A stretch of 64,000 nucleotides of DNA from Xanthomonas chitinilytica (lineage in GTDB: Bacteria; Pseudomonadota; Gammaproteobacteria; Xanthomonadales; Xanthomonadaceae), in the NCBI RefSeq assembly GCF_026107455.2, contig NZ_JAPCHY010000002.1, positions 248,001 through 312,000 on the forward strand, written 5' to 3'. Below are positions 29,309 through 38,927 of this stretch, in pieces. The position numbers were made by a program, and so were the translations under genes. The number at the start of each line of letters is the position of its first letter. Position 1 is the stretch's first letter. The notes below the pieces were generated by a model that was given only the letters and a program-made list of their open reading frames with translations, ran no database searches and was not told the DNA's origin.

Positions 29309-31987
29309 ATGGCATCCGACCCGCCTCGCGCCACTCCCCTTCTGGCACAGAATCCTGCCCCACGACGCAGCTTGACTCGCCGCATTGCAGGTCGTATTGC
29401 CCGCACCTTGATGCGCCTGCTCAATACCCTGCGCAGGCTGGCGGACGCGCCGGCTTCCTTCGAGCAGAGCGCATCCTTCAGCATCCGCTCTCCCGTCATG
29501 ACGCCGCCTCCCGGGGGCATCTGGAATGCAGAACTCTCCAAACTGCTGGATGCCCTCCTCGTCAGCGACAAGCAGGCTGCCCTCGAGGACATCACTACGA
29601 TCATTCCTCATCTAGCCGAAGGTTCATCGAATTGCCCGGGAGTCGAATCGTTCAAGGCAAAGCAGGCGATCCGCAATGGACAACCCGTATCCGCGTCCAT
29701 TGGAGCAAACCCTGAAACCGAATTGCTTTGCCACTACTGGATCGCACTGGACGCGTTCCTTCGTGGCAAGCGGGAAACAGCGATTTCGCACCTCCAGCGG
29801 GCCGTTGCGCTTGACCAGATGCGACTGGATTCGCTCATCCTGCTGGGCGAAATCGCCTTCCCTGTGCAACCGGATTTGTGCTGGCGCTCGCTGATCGCCG
29901 CAGCCGGCGAATCCCGCCGCACCGTCATGTGGCGCGCGCTCGCGGCAGCCACCAATACACCGGACAGGTTGGTTGATTATCTTTCGCTCTGGAATCGCCA
30001 GACGCTGGCGCACCCGGACCTGAAACGCAGCATCAACAACCAGTACTCGCTGGCGGTCGCCGCGCTCAACGCCGGCAATGTCGAACTGGCCGATCAGACC
30101 ATGCACATCCAGCTGCAGCGGGTCATGGGGATGGGCAAGAAGGAGCGATCGATCGCGCAGAAGATGATGGATCGCCATCGCTCCAGTCTAACCATGCCGC
30201 TTTGGCTCGGAATAAGCGAGCGCACCGAATTCCCCGAAGACATACTGCCCTCCTCCCGGCATCTCGAAGCGCTGCGCGACGCCTGCCATGCCTTGGGGGG
30301 CGTCGACGGCATGCTGCCCATCGCACTGGAATCAACCCTGCTCGGTCTCGCCCGCAACGACCTCTCCCTCTGCCGCTTTACCGGCCATGTTCTCGGCGTC
30401 GCCGGAAGCGCCGCGTTCTCGGAAGCGAGCCGGCTGATCGGCACTTCGGGGCGCTTCGTGTTGCAATCATACTCATCGAGCGACGACGTTCACGAGTTCC
30501 AGCATGTTTGCGGCGCCAAGTTGACGCTGACGATGCTCGCCCCCATCGCCGATGGATTCGTCCATCGAATAGGCCAGTTGTCCCTTCTCAGCCCCTCCTT
30601 CGGCACCAGGCCGGAACAGTTCGATGGAATCCGGCTGCTTGTCCCGGAGCGGATCGACGACTACCTGTCCTTCCGTTTCGGTCCGTGGGAGCATATTGAC
30701 GCCCCCCGCAGCGCGGTTATCGACTACCTCAATTCCAGTCCGATCGACCTGGATCGCGGGCGCCTCGAAGCATGCTACGAGGCCATCGGCGCCTTGCTGC
30801 GCGAAGATCAGCGTTACGCCACTCGATGCATGAGGGCGATCGCGCGCTTCGGTGGGGGGGACAGGTACGCAAGCCTTGCCCCCGGCATCAATCGTTACGC
30901 AGAACCAACGGCGGAAGAGATCATGGAGAGCGGCATCAAGGCGGTGATGCACCTCTCCGGGCTCGAGAACGTCGCCTACCAGGGCAATATGTGGATCCCT
31001 GTCCTTGAGAGGCTCAGTACGCGCTGCGCGATAGTCATCCGGGAACGACGGATCGCGGACCAGCTCGACCCGACCACCTTGCCGATCTATTTCCTCGACA
31101 AGCAGGCCGACCTCGACCTGCTTGAGCAGGCGGGGGTAAGGACCGTGCTCTATCCGGGTAATGCCCAGAAGAATGCCCAGCTCCTACGGTTCTTCAAGAT
31201 GAGTCACTTCTTCATCAACCACGGGGAAAGCGACAAGGCCGTCAACCAGAGCAAGTTCCTGATGGCCTACGACAAGCTTCTCGTCGCAGGCCCCCTTGCC
31301 GAGAAGCGCTTGCGTGCGGCGGGGCTGCCGATCAGAAACGGTCAGGTGGAGCATGTCGGCCGCCCCCAGGTGGAGCTGGCTCTGGAGCGCAGAAATTCCT
31401 CTTCCCAGATCCGCACCGTTCTTTATGCCCCCACCTGGGAGGGCTTCAACAGCAATGCCAACTACACCTCGGTCGGCCCATATGGCTTGGCGATGCTGGA
31501 AACCCTGAAAGCTTCTGGAAAGTTCCGCATCCTGTTCAAGCCCCACCCCTATACCGGCCATGAAGAAAGCGGAGCGGTGCGCAACCATCTCGAAAAAATG
31601 AAATCCCTGGCCGACGGGGAGAACTTCATGCTCTATGACACGAAGAAACCGATATTCGAGCTCATGAACGACTCGGATATTCTAATTACCGATGTATCCA
31701 GCGTATTGAACGACTACCTGTATACGCTCAAGCCGATGATCATCACCAATCCCCGAGGAGATACCCACGCGAAACTCGAGCACAGGTATCCATCATCCGT
31801 TGCCTGCTACAAACTCGATGACCCGGCCGAAGTTCTTGAATTGATCGCACTGGCCGGCTCCGACGACCCGCTGGCGGCAGCACGCGAACTGGTATGCCGT
31901 GAAAGCCTGGGCGATTTCGACGAGAGCTCCCTCGTCCGCTTCGACCGGGTCCTGGCCGCAAGCATCGACGCGGCGGGCACTCACTGA
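29309..31987 (+). CDS. Degenerate LicD-like domain fused to CDP-glycerol glycerophosphotransferase domain
   Basis: The 892-residue protein has three parts. Residues 1-320 are helical and TPR-like (AISHLQRAVALDQMRLDSLI). Residues about 320-490 resemble a LicD domain: ESTLLGLARNDLSLCRF (from 341) matches the GTLLG block, FQHVCGAKLTLTML the strand after it, and DDYLSFRFGPW the C-terminal YLxxxYGxW, but the Asp-x-Asp metal site is lost. From about 540 the chain is a TagB/TagF-like transferase: FFINHGESDKAVNQ (I636-N637-H638-G639), APTWEGFN (about 706), KPHPYTGHEE (about 745), ILITDVSSVLNDYL. It should add glycerol phosphate to a glycan. ATG 29309 is preferred to the frame opening at 29237. Confidence 0.78.
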   Translation: MASDPPRATPLLAQNPAPRRSLTRRIAGRIARTLMRLLNTLRRLADAPASFEQSASFSIRSPVMTPPPGGIWNAELSKLLDALLVSDKQAALEDITTIIPHLAEGSSNCPGVESFKAKQAIRNGQPVSASIGANPETELLCHYWIALDAFLRGKRETAISHLQRAVALDQMRLDSLILLGEIAFPVQPDLCWRSLIAAAGESRRTVMWRALAAATNTPDRLVDYLSLWNRQTLAHPDLKRSINNQYSLAVAALNAGNVELADQTMHIQLQRVMGMGKKERSIAQKMMDRHRSSLTMPLWLGISERTEFPEDILPSSRHLEALRDACHALGGVDGMLPIALESTLLGLARNDLSLCRFTGHVLGVAGSAAFSEASRLIGTSGRFVLQSYSSSDDVHEFQHVCGAKLTLTMLAPIADGFVHRIGQLSLLSPSFGTRPEQFDGIRLLVPERIDDYLSFRFGPWEHIDAPRSAVIDYLNSSPIDLDRGRLEACYEAIGALLREDQRYATRCMRAIARFGGGDRYASLAPGINRYAEPTAEEIMESGIKAVMHLSGLENVAYQGNMWIPVLERLSTRCAIVIRERRIADQLDPTTLPIYFLDKQADLDLLEQAGVRTVLYPGNAQKNAQLLRFFKMSHFFINHGESDKAVNQSKFLMAYDKLLVAGPLAEKRLRAAGLPIRNGQVEHVGRPQVELALERRNSSSQIRTVLYAPTWEGFNSNANYTSVGPYGLAMLETLKASGKFRILFKPHPYTGHEESGAVRNHLEKMKSLADGENFMLYDTKKPIFELMNDSDILITDVSSVLNDYLYTLKPMIITNPRGDTHAKLEHRYPSSVACYKLDDPAEVLELIALAGSDDPLAAARELVCRESLGDFDESSLVRFDRVLAASIDAAGTH

Positions 31988-32053
31988 GTCCTGTCGCAAC
32001 AGCACGATGCCGCAGTTCCGTGGCATGCAATCCCATTTCCCGTGGAGCCCATG

Positions 32054-33649
32054 ATGTCCATCCAGTCTGTTCTGCCGGGAAAAGCTTCCGCCGACGAGAG
32101 CAAGCTTTTCCTCGAAGCCGAACAAGCACTCAATTGCCCGGCACCTGATAGCGAGGCGGAGAAGAACGCCTATCGATCATTGCTTGCGGATATCGAATCC
32201 CGTCTTCTGCGAACGGAGGCGGCAGCTGCGGAGCGGGGACGCGTCATCCGCTATCTGGCATTGCTTGCCGACAAGCAGCGACACGTATACGACTCCATCG
32301 AGCACTGGTCCCGGCTCCGAAATCTTGTCCTGGAGTCGCTGGACGAAATCAACTTTGCCCTTGGCAACGCCTACCGACGCGCAGCGGACCTGAAGAGCGC
32401 CAGATTTCACCTCGACTCGGTTTCCGACGCCGGTGTCGATCCGCAGCTGCTTGCCGACGAAAGGAAGCGACTGAAGAAGCGGCTGTCCATTGAAGCCTCG
32501 ATCAAAGGCGCGAAGCGCATCGTCAAGATGCTGGCATCCTCCACTGACGGGGACGATGCCCATCAGGAAATCTCGCGTTCGCTTGCCAAGTCCAGACATG
32601 CGTATCGCACCGACTCCAACGTGGATCGGCTTCTGAAGGAAGCATTTGACGCATTGGCAAAGCTCCCCGTGCCGCCGCCCCCAGAAGCGGAAGTCTCGGG
32701 CACGGAAGACGGTTATTCCAATTACAGGCGACTGCGCCTGCAAACGGACACCACCCGCCAGCGCCCCGGGGTGATCTTCACATCCGGGTTCCTCTGGTCC
32801 GGCTCCGGGGCGGTAACGGACATGCTCCGGGGACACGATGATGTCCATGTAGGTTGCAGCGGACGGGAACTCAATCTGTTCCAGCGCCGATACGGCCTGC
32901 TCGGTCTGGTCGATGCCCCCCTCGGAACTGTCGGCCCACGCGAACTGATGGAGTTCTTCCTGGGCCCACTCGCCGGGCTGCTGGTCGACAGGCTGCGGGT
33001 CCATGCCGATCGTGAGCGCAGCCTGTTCAAGGCACAGCTCGACAGTGGCCAGGCCCTGGATGCCCTGCTCCCATGTTGCCGCTCCCTCGTGCAAGGACTC
33101 GAGGCCGCCGCGCGATCCAATCCATCAAGCTTGGCGACGCTCTCTGCCATGCGCGACTTTTCCAACGAGATCACCACTCGGCTCGGAAGCCCCGGGAAGA
33201 AATCCGTCGTCCTCAACAACAACATCTTCGGCTTCAACGTCCGGCTGCTGTCGCTCTTCTCCAATGCCGTGGCGGTCACCGTCAAGCGCGATCCCCGCGA
33301 CCAGTATGTAGCTCATTACTACGAAAGAAAGCGCTCGGATGTCATGCCCATCGACGAATTCATCTCCAAGACCAGAAAGCGCTATGACGAGCATGACCGT
33401 GCCGTCGCGGAGCTGCAGCTGGACGACCGGGTCATATCCATTCGCTTCGAAGACTTCGTTCTTGACGAAAGGATCAGAAGGAGCGTGCTCGACAGGCTCC
33501 AGCTCACCCGCAGCGACGTGCGCGGAGAAACGTGTTTCGATCCCGAGAAGTCCAGACGGAACATAGGAATACACAGGAGCTTCGATAATCAGAGCGACAT
33601 CCGCAAGATCGAAGAATTCTTCCCCGACATGCTCTATCAATCAACCTGA
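32054..33649 (+). CDS. TPR-sulfotransferase-family protein
   Basis: The 531-residue protein joins an N-terminal helical repeat region (to about 215; [39 protein letters not shown]) to a sulfotransferase fold. The 5'-phosphosulfate-binding loop is [13 protein letters not shown] (F242 on), the 3'-phosphate motif is VKRDPRDQY (V410 on), and the C-terminal [10 protein letters not shown] with [10 protein letters not shown] is typical of PAPS-dependent sulfotransferases. Sulfation of the surface glycan is the simplest reading; no PAPS synthesis genes are in the window. GGAG at 32044-32047 supports ATG 32054 (ATG 32051 and GTG 32042 are alternatives). It ends 10 bp before the PEP mutase gene. Confidence 0.78.
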   Translation: MSIQSVLPGKASADESKLFLEAEQALNCPAPDSEAEKNAYRSLLADIESRLLRTEAAAAERGRVIRYLALLADKQRHVYDSIEHWSRLRNLVLESLDEINFALGNAYRRAADLKSARFHLDSVSDAGVDPQLLADERKRLKKRLSIEASIKGAKRIVKMLASSTDGDDAHQEISRSLAKSRHAYRTDSNVDRLLKEAFDALAKLPVPPPPEAEVSGTEDGYSNYRRLRLQTDTTRQRPGVIFTSGFLWSGSGAVTDMLRGHDDVHVGCSGRELNLFQRRYGLLGLVDAPLGTVGPRELMEFFLGPLAGLLVDRLRVHADRERSLFKAQLDSGQALDALLPCCRSLVQGLEAAARSNPSSLATLSAMRDFSNEITTRLGSPGKKSVVLNNNIFGFNVRLLSLFSNAVAVTVKRDPRDQYVAHYYERKRSDVMPIDEFISKTRKRYDEHDRAVAELQLDDRVISIRFEDFVLDERIRRSVLDRLQLTRSDVRGETCFDPEKSRRNIGIHRSFDNQSDIRKIEEFFPDMLYQST

Positions 33650-33659
33650 GGAATCTGCA

Positions 33660-34958
33660 GTGAAGCGAGTCTATATCGGCATGAGTGCCGACCTTGTCCA
33701 CCCGGGGCATCTGAACATCATCCGCAAGGGCGCCGAGCTGGGGGAAGTGACGATCGGGCTTCTGACCGACGAGGCGATCGCCAGCTACAAGCGCGTCCCC
33801 CATATGACCTACGACCAGCGGCGCGAAGTCGTGGAATCCATCAAGGGCGTGGCGAACGTCGTCGCTCAGACAACGTTGGACTACGTGCCCAACCTGGAGG
33901 CGCTCAAGCCCGATTATGTCGTCCATGGAGACGACTGGAAGGATGGCGTGCAGAAACGGACGCGCCAACGGGTCGTCGAGACTCTTGCACAGTGGGGCGG
34001 CGAACTCGTCGAAGTACCGTACACCCAAGGTATTTCCTCGACGAAGCTGAACGCCGCACTGAAAGAGGTGGGCACCACACCCGAGGTCCGCATGAAGTCC
34101 CTTCGCCGGATGCTCAAGGTGAAACCGATCATCCGTCTGCTGGACATCCACAACGGTCTGTCCGGGCTGATCATCGAGAACGTCCGCGTGGATACCCCCA
34201 ACGGCCCGCGGGAGTTCGACGGCATGTGGGGCAGCAGCCTTACCGACTCCACTGCGAAAGGCAAACCCGACATCGAGGCAGTCGATGTTTCCGCCCGCAT
34301 GACCACGCTCAACGAGGTCCTGGAGGTGACGACCAAGCCAATCGTCTATGACGGCGATACCGGCGGCAAGACCGAACACTTTGTGTTCACCGTGCGCACC
34401 CTGGAACGCCTGGGAGTCTCGGCGATCATCATCGAGGACAAGACCGGGCTGAAGAAGAACTCGCTGCTGGGCACCGATGTGGACCAGACGCAGGACTCCA
34501 TCGAGAATTTCAGTCTGAAGATCAAGGAGGGCAAGCGTGCGCAGGCCACGGATGACTTCATGATCATCGCACGCATCGAAAGCCTGATCCTTGGCAAGGG
34601 AGTCGATGATGCGATAGAGCGCGCCAAGGCCTATCTGAATGCAGGAGCGGACGGAATCATGATCCACAGCCGGGAAAAATCTCCGGACGAGGTGATCGAG
34701 TTCTGCCGCCGCTATCGCGAGATCGAGAACCGGAAGACCCTGGTGGCCGTACCGACCAGCTACAACAGCATCACCGAGCAAGAGCTGGCCGACATCGGCG
34801 TGAATATCGTCATCTACGCAAATCACCTGCTCCGCGCTGCCTATCCGGCAATGGTCAGGACCGCCGAATCCATTCTCAAGCATCAGCGCTCTGCCGAAGC
34901 CGACGCCGAACTCCTGCCTATCAAACAGGTACTCGAACTGATTCCGGGGACCGCCTGA
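33660..34958 (+). CDS. pepM: Cytidylyltransferase-phosphoenolpyruvate mutase fusion
   Basis: The 432-residue protein opens the phosphonate pathway. Residues 1-135 are a cytidylyltransferase domain with HPGH (14-17), a [12 protein letters not shown] segment and GISSTKL. Residues 150-430 are PEP mutase, which converts phosphoenolpyruvate to phosphonopyruvate: the signature [10 protein letters not shown] is at 259-268 and the Mg-binding DGDTGG near 231. This signature separates mutases from isocitrate-lyase relatives. Start GTG 33660 has GAGGAA 6 nt upstream. The N-terminal domain probably activates the finished phosphonate as its CMP derivative. Its stop overlaps the decarboxylase ATG (TGATG). 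PEP mutases with such N-terminal domains are known from other phosphonate clusters. Confidence 0.93.
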   Translation: MKRVYIGMSADLVHPGHLNIIRKGAELGEVTIGLLTDEAIASYKRVPHMTYDQRREVVESIKGVANVVAQTTLDYVPNLEALKPDYVVHGDDWKDGVQKRTRQRVVETLAQWGGELVEVPYTQGISSTKLNAALKEVGTTPEVRMKSLRRMLKVKPIIRLLDIHNGLSGLIIENVRVDTPNGPREFDGMWGSSLTDSTAKGKPDIEAVDVSARMTTLNEVLEVTTKPIVYDGDTGGKTEHFVFTVRTLERLGVSAIIIEDKTGLKKNSLLGTDVDQTQDSIENFSLKIKEGKRAQATDDFMIIARIESLILGKGVDDAIERAKAYLNAGADGIMIHSREKSPDEVIEFCRRYREIENRKTLVAVPTSYNSITEQELADIGVNIVIYANHLLRAAYPAMVRTAESILKHQRSAEADAELLPIKQVLELIPGTA

Positions 34959-36088
34959 TGATCGAGCCGAAAGCATTCTTCGAGGCCCTGGAAAGCAGGG
35001 ATGTCGGCATGTTCACCGGCGTTCCGGATTCCCTGTTGAGCAGCTTCTGCGCCTATGTCGATGATGTCGCCCCCGAAGGGCGACATGTGATCGCGGCCAA
35101 TGAAGGCAACGCGGTAGCCCTGGCGATGGGCCATCACCTGGCCACCGGAAAGGTGTCCGTGGTCTACATGCAGAATTCCGGCCTGGGCAACACGGTCAAT
35201 CCGCTGACCTCGCTGGCCGATGCCGAGGTCTACCGGGTGCCGATGCTCCTGGTCATCGGCTGGCGTGGCGAGCCGGGAGTCCCGGACGAGCCGCAGCACG
35301 TCAAGCAGGGTCGGATCACGCCGGTACAGCTGGAATTGCTGGATATTCCCAGCTTCGAGCTCACCGCCGCGTCGGATGTCGCAACCACCGTGGCAGCGGC
35401 ATTCGAGGCGATCGAGCGTACCGGCGCCCCGGTGGCCCTGCTGGTGCGGAAGAACGCGTTCGCCAAGTACAAGACCCGCCGAGCGGGTGCCAAGCTTTCG
35501 TCGATGCTGCGCGAGCATGCCCTGTCGCACATCCTGGACCTGGCCTCGCCGGACGATCTGGTGGTTTCCACGACCGGCAAGACGTCGCGCGAGCTTTTCG
35601 AACTCCGGGCTGCACGCTCCGAGCCTCAACGGGATTTCCTCACCGTCGGTGGAATGGGGCATACATCGTCGATCGCGCTGGGTGTCGCGCTGGGCCGTCC
35701 CGACCGGCGCGTAGTCTGTATCGACGGCGATGGATCGGCGTTGATGCATATGGGAGCGCTCCCGATCATCGGAAGCCTGGCTCCCGCGAATCTGGTGCAC
35801 GTGCTGCTCAACAATGCGGCTCACGAGTCCGTGGGCGGCCAGCCGACCGTTGCCGACCGTGTGGACTTCAAGGCCATTGCGCTGGCAAGCGGGTACAAGG
35901 CCTACCATGTGGCTGATTCGGCCGAGAGCCTGAAAGACGCATGGCAAGCCGCCGCCGCCGACGGAGGGCCGGTGATGATCGAGGTCAGGATAGACACCGG
36001 CTCGCGCGCGGATCTGGGCCGTCCAACCAGCTCGCCTCAACAGAACAAGAGCTCCTTCATGGCGCATGCCACCCAGACGCAAGGCTGA
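34958..36088 (+). CDS. ppd: Phosphonopyruvate decarboxylase
   Basis: The 376-residue thiamine-diphosphate enzyme makes phosphonoacetaldehyde and CO2 from phosphonopyruvate, the step that pulls the unfavourable PEP mutase reaction forward. FTGVPDSLLSSFCAYVDD and AANEGNAVALAMGHHLATG form the N-terminal PYR domain with its glutamate. The C-terminal TPP motif starts GDGSALMHMGA (G257-D258-G259) and ends at NN. RGEPGVPDEPQH is a family hallmark of phosphonopyruvate/sulfopyruvate decarboxylases, and the pepM neighbour settles the substrate. It overlaps pepM by one base and is followed immediately by the reductase gene. Confidence 0.95.
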   Translation: MIEPKAFFEALESRDVGMFTGVPDSLLSSFCAYVDDVAPEGRHVIAANEGNAVALAMGHHLATGKVSVVYMQNSGLGNTVNPLTSLADAEVYRVPMLLVIGWRGEPGVPDEPQHVKQGRITPVQLELLDIPSFELTAASDVATTVAAAFEAIERTGAPVALLVRKNAFAKYKTRRAGAKLSSMLREHALSHILDLASPDDLVVSTTGKTSRELFELRAARSEPQRDFLTVGGMGHTSSIALGVALGRPDRRVVCIDGDGSALMHMGALPIIGSLAPANLVHVLLNNAAHESVGGQPTVADRVDFKAIALASGYKAYHVADSAESLKDAWQAAAADGGPVMIEVRIDTGSRADLGRPTSSPQQNKSSFMAHATQTQG

Positions 36089-36094
36089 TTGAGG

Positions 36095-37195
36095 ATGTCC
36101 TGGTCCCATTACAACCCGGTAAGAGTCGATTTCGGCGCAGGTGCCCTGCGCCGGATCGGCAGCCATGTTGGCAGTGAAGGCAATGTCCTGCTCGTTACCA
36201 CCGAAGGCTTTGTCCGACGTGGACAGGCCGGGGCGATAGCCGACAGCCTCGGCACCGCCAGGACGACGGTCTACTCCGGCGTCACCCCGAACCCGCAGCT
36301 GGACGAACTCGACCAGGCAACCGCGCGTTTCTCGGGACTGGAACCTGTGGCGATAGTCGCGCTTGGCGGCGGCAGCGCCCTGGATGCCGCCAAGACGCTT
36401 TCTGTCACCTTGCCCAGCGGCGAATCCGACCCGCTTGACCGGAGATTGCGCGGCGGACGAGCGCAGGCATGGGAACGGGCCATTCCGGTTATCGCCATCC
36501 CCACGACCTCGGGAACCGGCGCGGAAGTTACGCCCTTTGCCACCGTATGGGACGACGTCCATCACCGGAAGCATTCGGTCGCCGGCGACCTGATCTTTCC
36601 TGCGGTGGCCATCCTGGATCCGGAACTGACGCTTTCCCTTCCACCCCAGGAAACCCTGCATACGGCGCTGGACGCGATTTCCCACTCCCTGGAATCGCTC
36701 TGGAACCGGAACCGGACACCCCTCTCCGAGTCCTTCTCGGCGCAGGCGTTGCGCCTGGCGATCGATGCGCTTCCCGTAGTTCTTGCCAACCCCGCAGACC
36801 TGCGGGCACGTGCGCGGATGCAACAGGCCAGCATGCTGGCCGGCATGGCGATCAGCCAGACGCGCACTGCCATCGCACATTCGATCTCCTATCCGCTTAC
36901 CAGTCACTTTGGTGTCCCGCACGGACTGGCCTGCAGCTTCACGCTACCCAATATCATCGACCGCTACCTCGCAGAGCAGGACGAGCCGAACCTGGCTCCT
37001 CTGTTCATAGCCGCCCGTGATCTGCTCAAGGGCCTGGACCTGTTTTCCCTGCTCTCGCGTTATGCCAGCAGCGCGCAGATCGAGGCATTGAAAGGGGAGA
37101 TGTTCCAGCCGGGCAGGGCCGACAATTACAAAGGCCACATCGAGGACCTCGACGACTTCATCCAGCCAGCCCCCCGGCCCCGCCCCGTTTCCTGA
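36095..37195 (+). CDS. Iron-type phosphonoacetaldehyde reductase
   Basis: The 366-residue group III (iron) alcohol dehydrogenase has the NAD(P) loop [10 protein letters not shown] (from G91), [18 protein letters not shown] (from P136) and metal-binding regions [13 protein letters not shown] and [11 protein letters not shown]. Placed directly after pepM and ppd it should reduce phosphonoacetaldehyde to 2-hydroxyethylphosphonate, as PhpC-type enzymes do. No aminotransferase is present, so the usual 2-aminoethylphosphonate branch is absent. The start is ATG 36095 or TTG 36089, which abuts the ppd stop. The enzyme fold is certain; the substrate rests on gene context. Confidence 0.88.
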   Translation: MSWSHYNPVRVDFGAGALRRIGSHVGSEGNVLLVTTEGFVRRGQAGAIADSLGTARTTVYSGVTPNPQLDELDQATARFSGLEPVAIVALGGGSALDAAKTLSVTLPSGESDPLDRRLRGGRAQAWERAIPVIAIPTTSGTGAEVTPFATVWDDVHHRKHSVAGDLIFPAVAILDPELTLSLPPQETLHTALDAISHSLESLWNRNRTPLSESFSAQALRLAIDALPVVLANPADLRARARMQQASMLAGMAISQTRTAIAHSISYPLTSHFGVPHGLACSFTLPNIIDRYLAEQDEPNLAPLFIAARDLLKGLDLFSLLSRYASSAQIEALKGEMFQPGRADNYKGHIEDLDDFIQPAPRPRPVS

Positions 37196-37257
37196 GCGGA
37201 GCCCGAGGGCCGCACCCGCAAGCAACAGCCGGCTCCTTCTCACCAGCCATCCATCCA

Positions 37258-37971
37258 ATGAAGATCTCGCGTGCCGCCTCCATCGGCAAAGACGTCGAAA
37301 TACGTTTTGAAGATCCTGCCGTCATCTCCTCCAACCTGCGCGTAAGGTGCGGATTCGATATCGGGGCCTATTCCTATTTCCGGAACGGCACGGTTCGCCG
37401 TCTGGCTTCCGTCGGCCGATACACCTCCATCGGCCCAAACGTGATGATAGGAGAAACCGAACACCCCACCGACTGGCTCTCGACGTCGAATTTCCAGTAC
37501 AGCAAGCGGTGGCGCACGAAGTACTTCGGGCTTCCGGCCGATCTCCATGCCCCCGGCACAGCGATCGAGGAGACACCCGATTCTCCACGTTTCTCCCAGC
37601 CGGCTCCGGTTGTGATCGGCAATGACGTCTGGATAGGCGCCAATGTAGTCATCCGGGCAGGAGTCAATATCGGCGATGGCGCCATCTGTGCCGCGGGAGC
37701 GGTGATCAGCCGTGACGTGCCCGCCTACTCGATCGTCGGCGGGGTGCCGGGCAAATTGATCAGGATGCGTTTCGACGAAGCACTGGTCGAAAAACTCCGG
37801 CGGATCATGTGGTGGAGATTCGATGCGCCCGACCTGGCCGGCCTGCCGTTCGACAACGTGCCTGCCGCGCTGGCAATGCTGCAAGACAGGATAGACAAGG
37901 GCCTCGCCCCCCGGCCGGTGGCGTTCAAGGTGTATCGCGCTGGAAGCCGCTCCTCCGATGTGTCCGAATAG
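37258..37971 (+). CDS. CatB-like left-handed beta-helix acetyltransferase
   Basis: The 237-residue protein is a hexapeptide-repeat (XAT/CatB type) acetyltransferase. The helix coils appear as [19 protein letters not shown] and, after an excursion loop, [18 protein letters not shown] then [18 protein letters not shown] and [16 protein letters not shown]. It probably acetylates a sugar or the terminal group of the polymer using acetyl-CoA. It is the last plus-strand gene of the phosphonate block, 62 bp after the reductase, and faces a methyltransferase gene with only 9 bp between the stops. The acceptor is unknown. Confidence 0.85.
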   Translation: MKISRAASIGKDVEIRFEDPAVISSNLRVRCGFDIGAYSYFRNGTVRRLASVGRYTSIGPNVMIGETEHPTDWLSTSNFQYSKRWRTKYFGLPADLHAPGTAIEETPDSPRFSQPAPVVIGNDVWIGANVVIRAGVNIGDGAICAAGAVISRDVPAYSIVGGVPGKLIRMRFDEALVEKLRRIMWWRFDAPDLAGLPFDNVPAALAMLQDRIDKGLAPRPVAFKVYRAGSRSSDVSE

Positions 37972-37980
37972 CAGTCCAAC

Positions 37981-38817
37981 TCATCGGAGTGCAAGCGACC
38001 CGGGCCCTGCCTTGCTGATGTAGGCTCCATAGAGACGGTGCTGGAACCGGTGCATCAGATATATCTGGTGATACCAGTCGAAATTGATGGCGTACTTGCG
38101 GAACACCCGGCTTTCGGCAAGTTTCACCGACTCGTTGCCATGGTTGAAATCCCTGATCGCGGCCAGTTCTCCCACGAAATCGTTGTAGGAGGAGTGCTCC
38201 GACCCGATCACGTCGTCGAAATAGCATTGGATTCTCGGCAGGAAGTAACGGTCGTCCTGAGTCTCGGAGAAGATCGCCAATGCAGCGATCGTCGATGAGT
38301 AGTAGTCCATGTCGAACGATACGAACCCGATGGGTGCCGGGTTGTATTCCTGGAGGAAGGTGGATGCGGTTCCGGCCACGTCCCCGAGCACCAGTCTCGC
38401 CGACTTCAAACGTTCCATGAGCTTGGGGACGTCCATGCGGTAGTTGCCCATCGCAAACCGATAGGGCATATCGCGATGATCCTGCGGAGGCGTCATCCCT
38501 TCCCCCGTATCGAACCCATAGACCTGAATCGCGACGCCTGTCTGGCTTGCGACTTCCCCAGCATGGGCCTCCATCGCGACCAGCCCATTCCCTCCCGCCA
38601 CACCGAACTCGAGCACGCTGATCTCGGGAACCTGCAATCGTTTGGCGAGCATTGCCGCATGATGGATGCCATAAGCGTACTGGGAATACGGCAACGCGTC
38701 CCATAGCGCGCGGGTCATAAAGTCTGCGCGCTTGTCTTTACGCAGAATGTCCTGAGTCGCAGCAAAATCCGAACTGGGAAGAAACCCTGAAGCCAGAAAC
38801 CCCGTCAGCTTGTTCAT
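37981..38817 (-). CDS. Class I methyltransferase (TylF/MycF-like group)
   Basis: The 278-residue protein has a SAM-binding EFGVAGGNGLVAME loop (near residue 70), VYGFDTGEGM as the acidic strand, and FVSFDMDYYSSTIAAL with a later IQCYFDDVIG, the metal-binding pattern of TylF/MycF-type O-methyltransferases. These act on sugar hydroxyls, so methylation of a glycan residue is most likely; a phosphonate ester cannot be excluded. It lies 110 bp downstream of the GDPD gene on the same strand and ends the minus-strand half of the cassette. Confidence 0.8.
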   Translation of the reverse strand: MNKLTGFLASGFLPSSDFAATQDILRKDKRADFMTRALWDALPYSQYAYGIHHAAMLAKRLQVPEISVLEFGVAGGNGLVAMEAHAGEVASQTGVAIQVYGFDTGEGMTPPQDHRDMPYRFAMGNYRMDVPKLMERLKSARLVLGDVAGTASTFLQEYNPAPIGFVSFDMDYYSSTIAALAIFSETQDDRYFLPRIQCYFDDVIGSEHSSYNDFVGELAAIRDFNHGNESVKLAESRVFRKYAINFDWYHQIYLMHRFQHRLYGAYISKAGPGSLALR

Positions 38818-38927
38818 TGATCCTCTCCAACGAAATGATCAGGCGGCAAAAGCTATACAGTAGTTTTTCCTGCTTACGAACATATCCGGCACTGGACCGC
38901 GCACGCCGATTTCAACCGGAAACGAGA

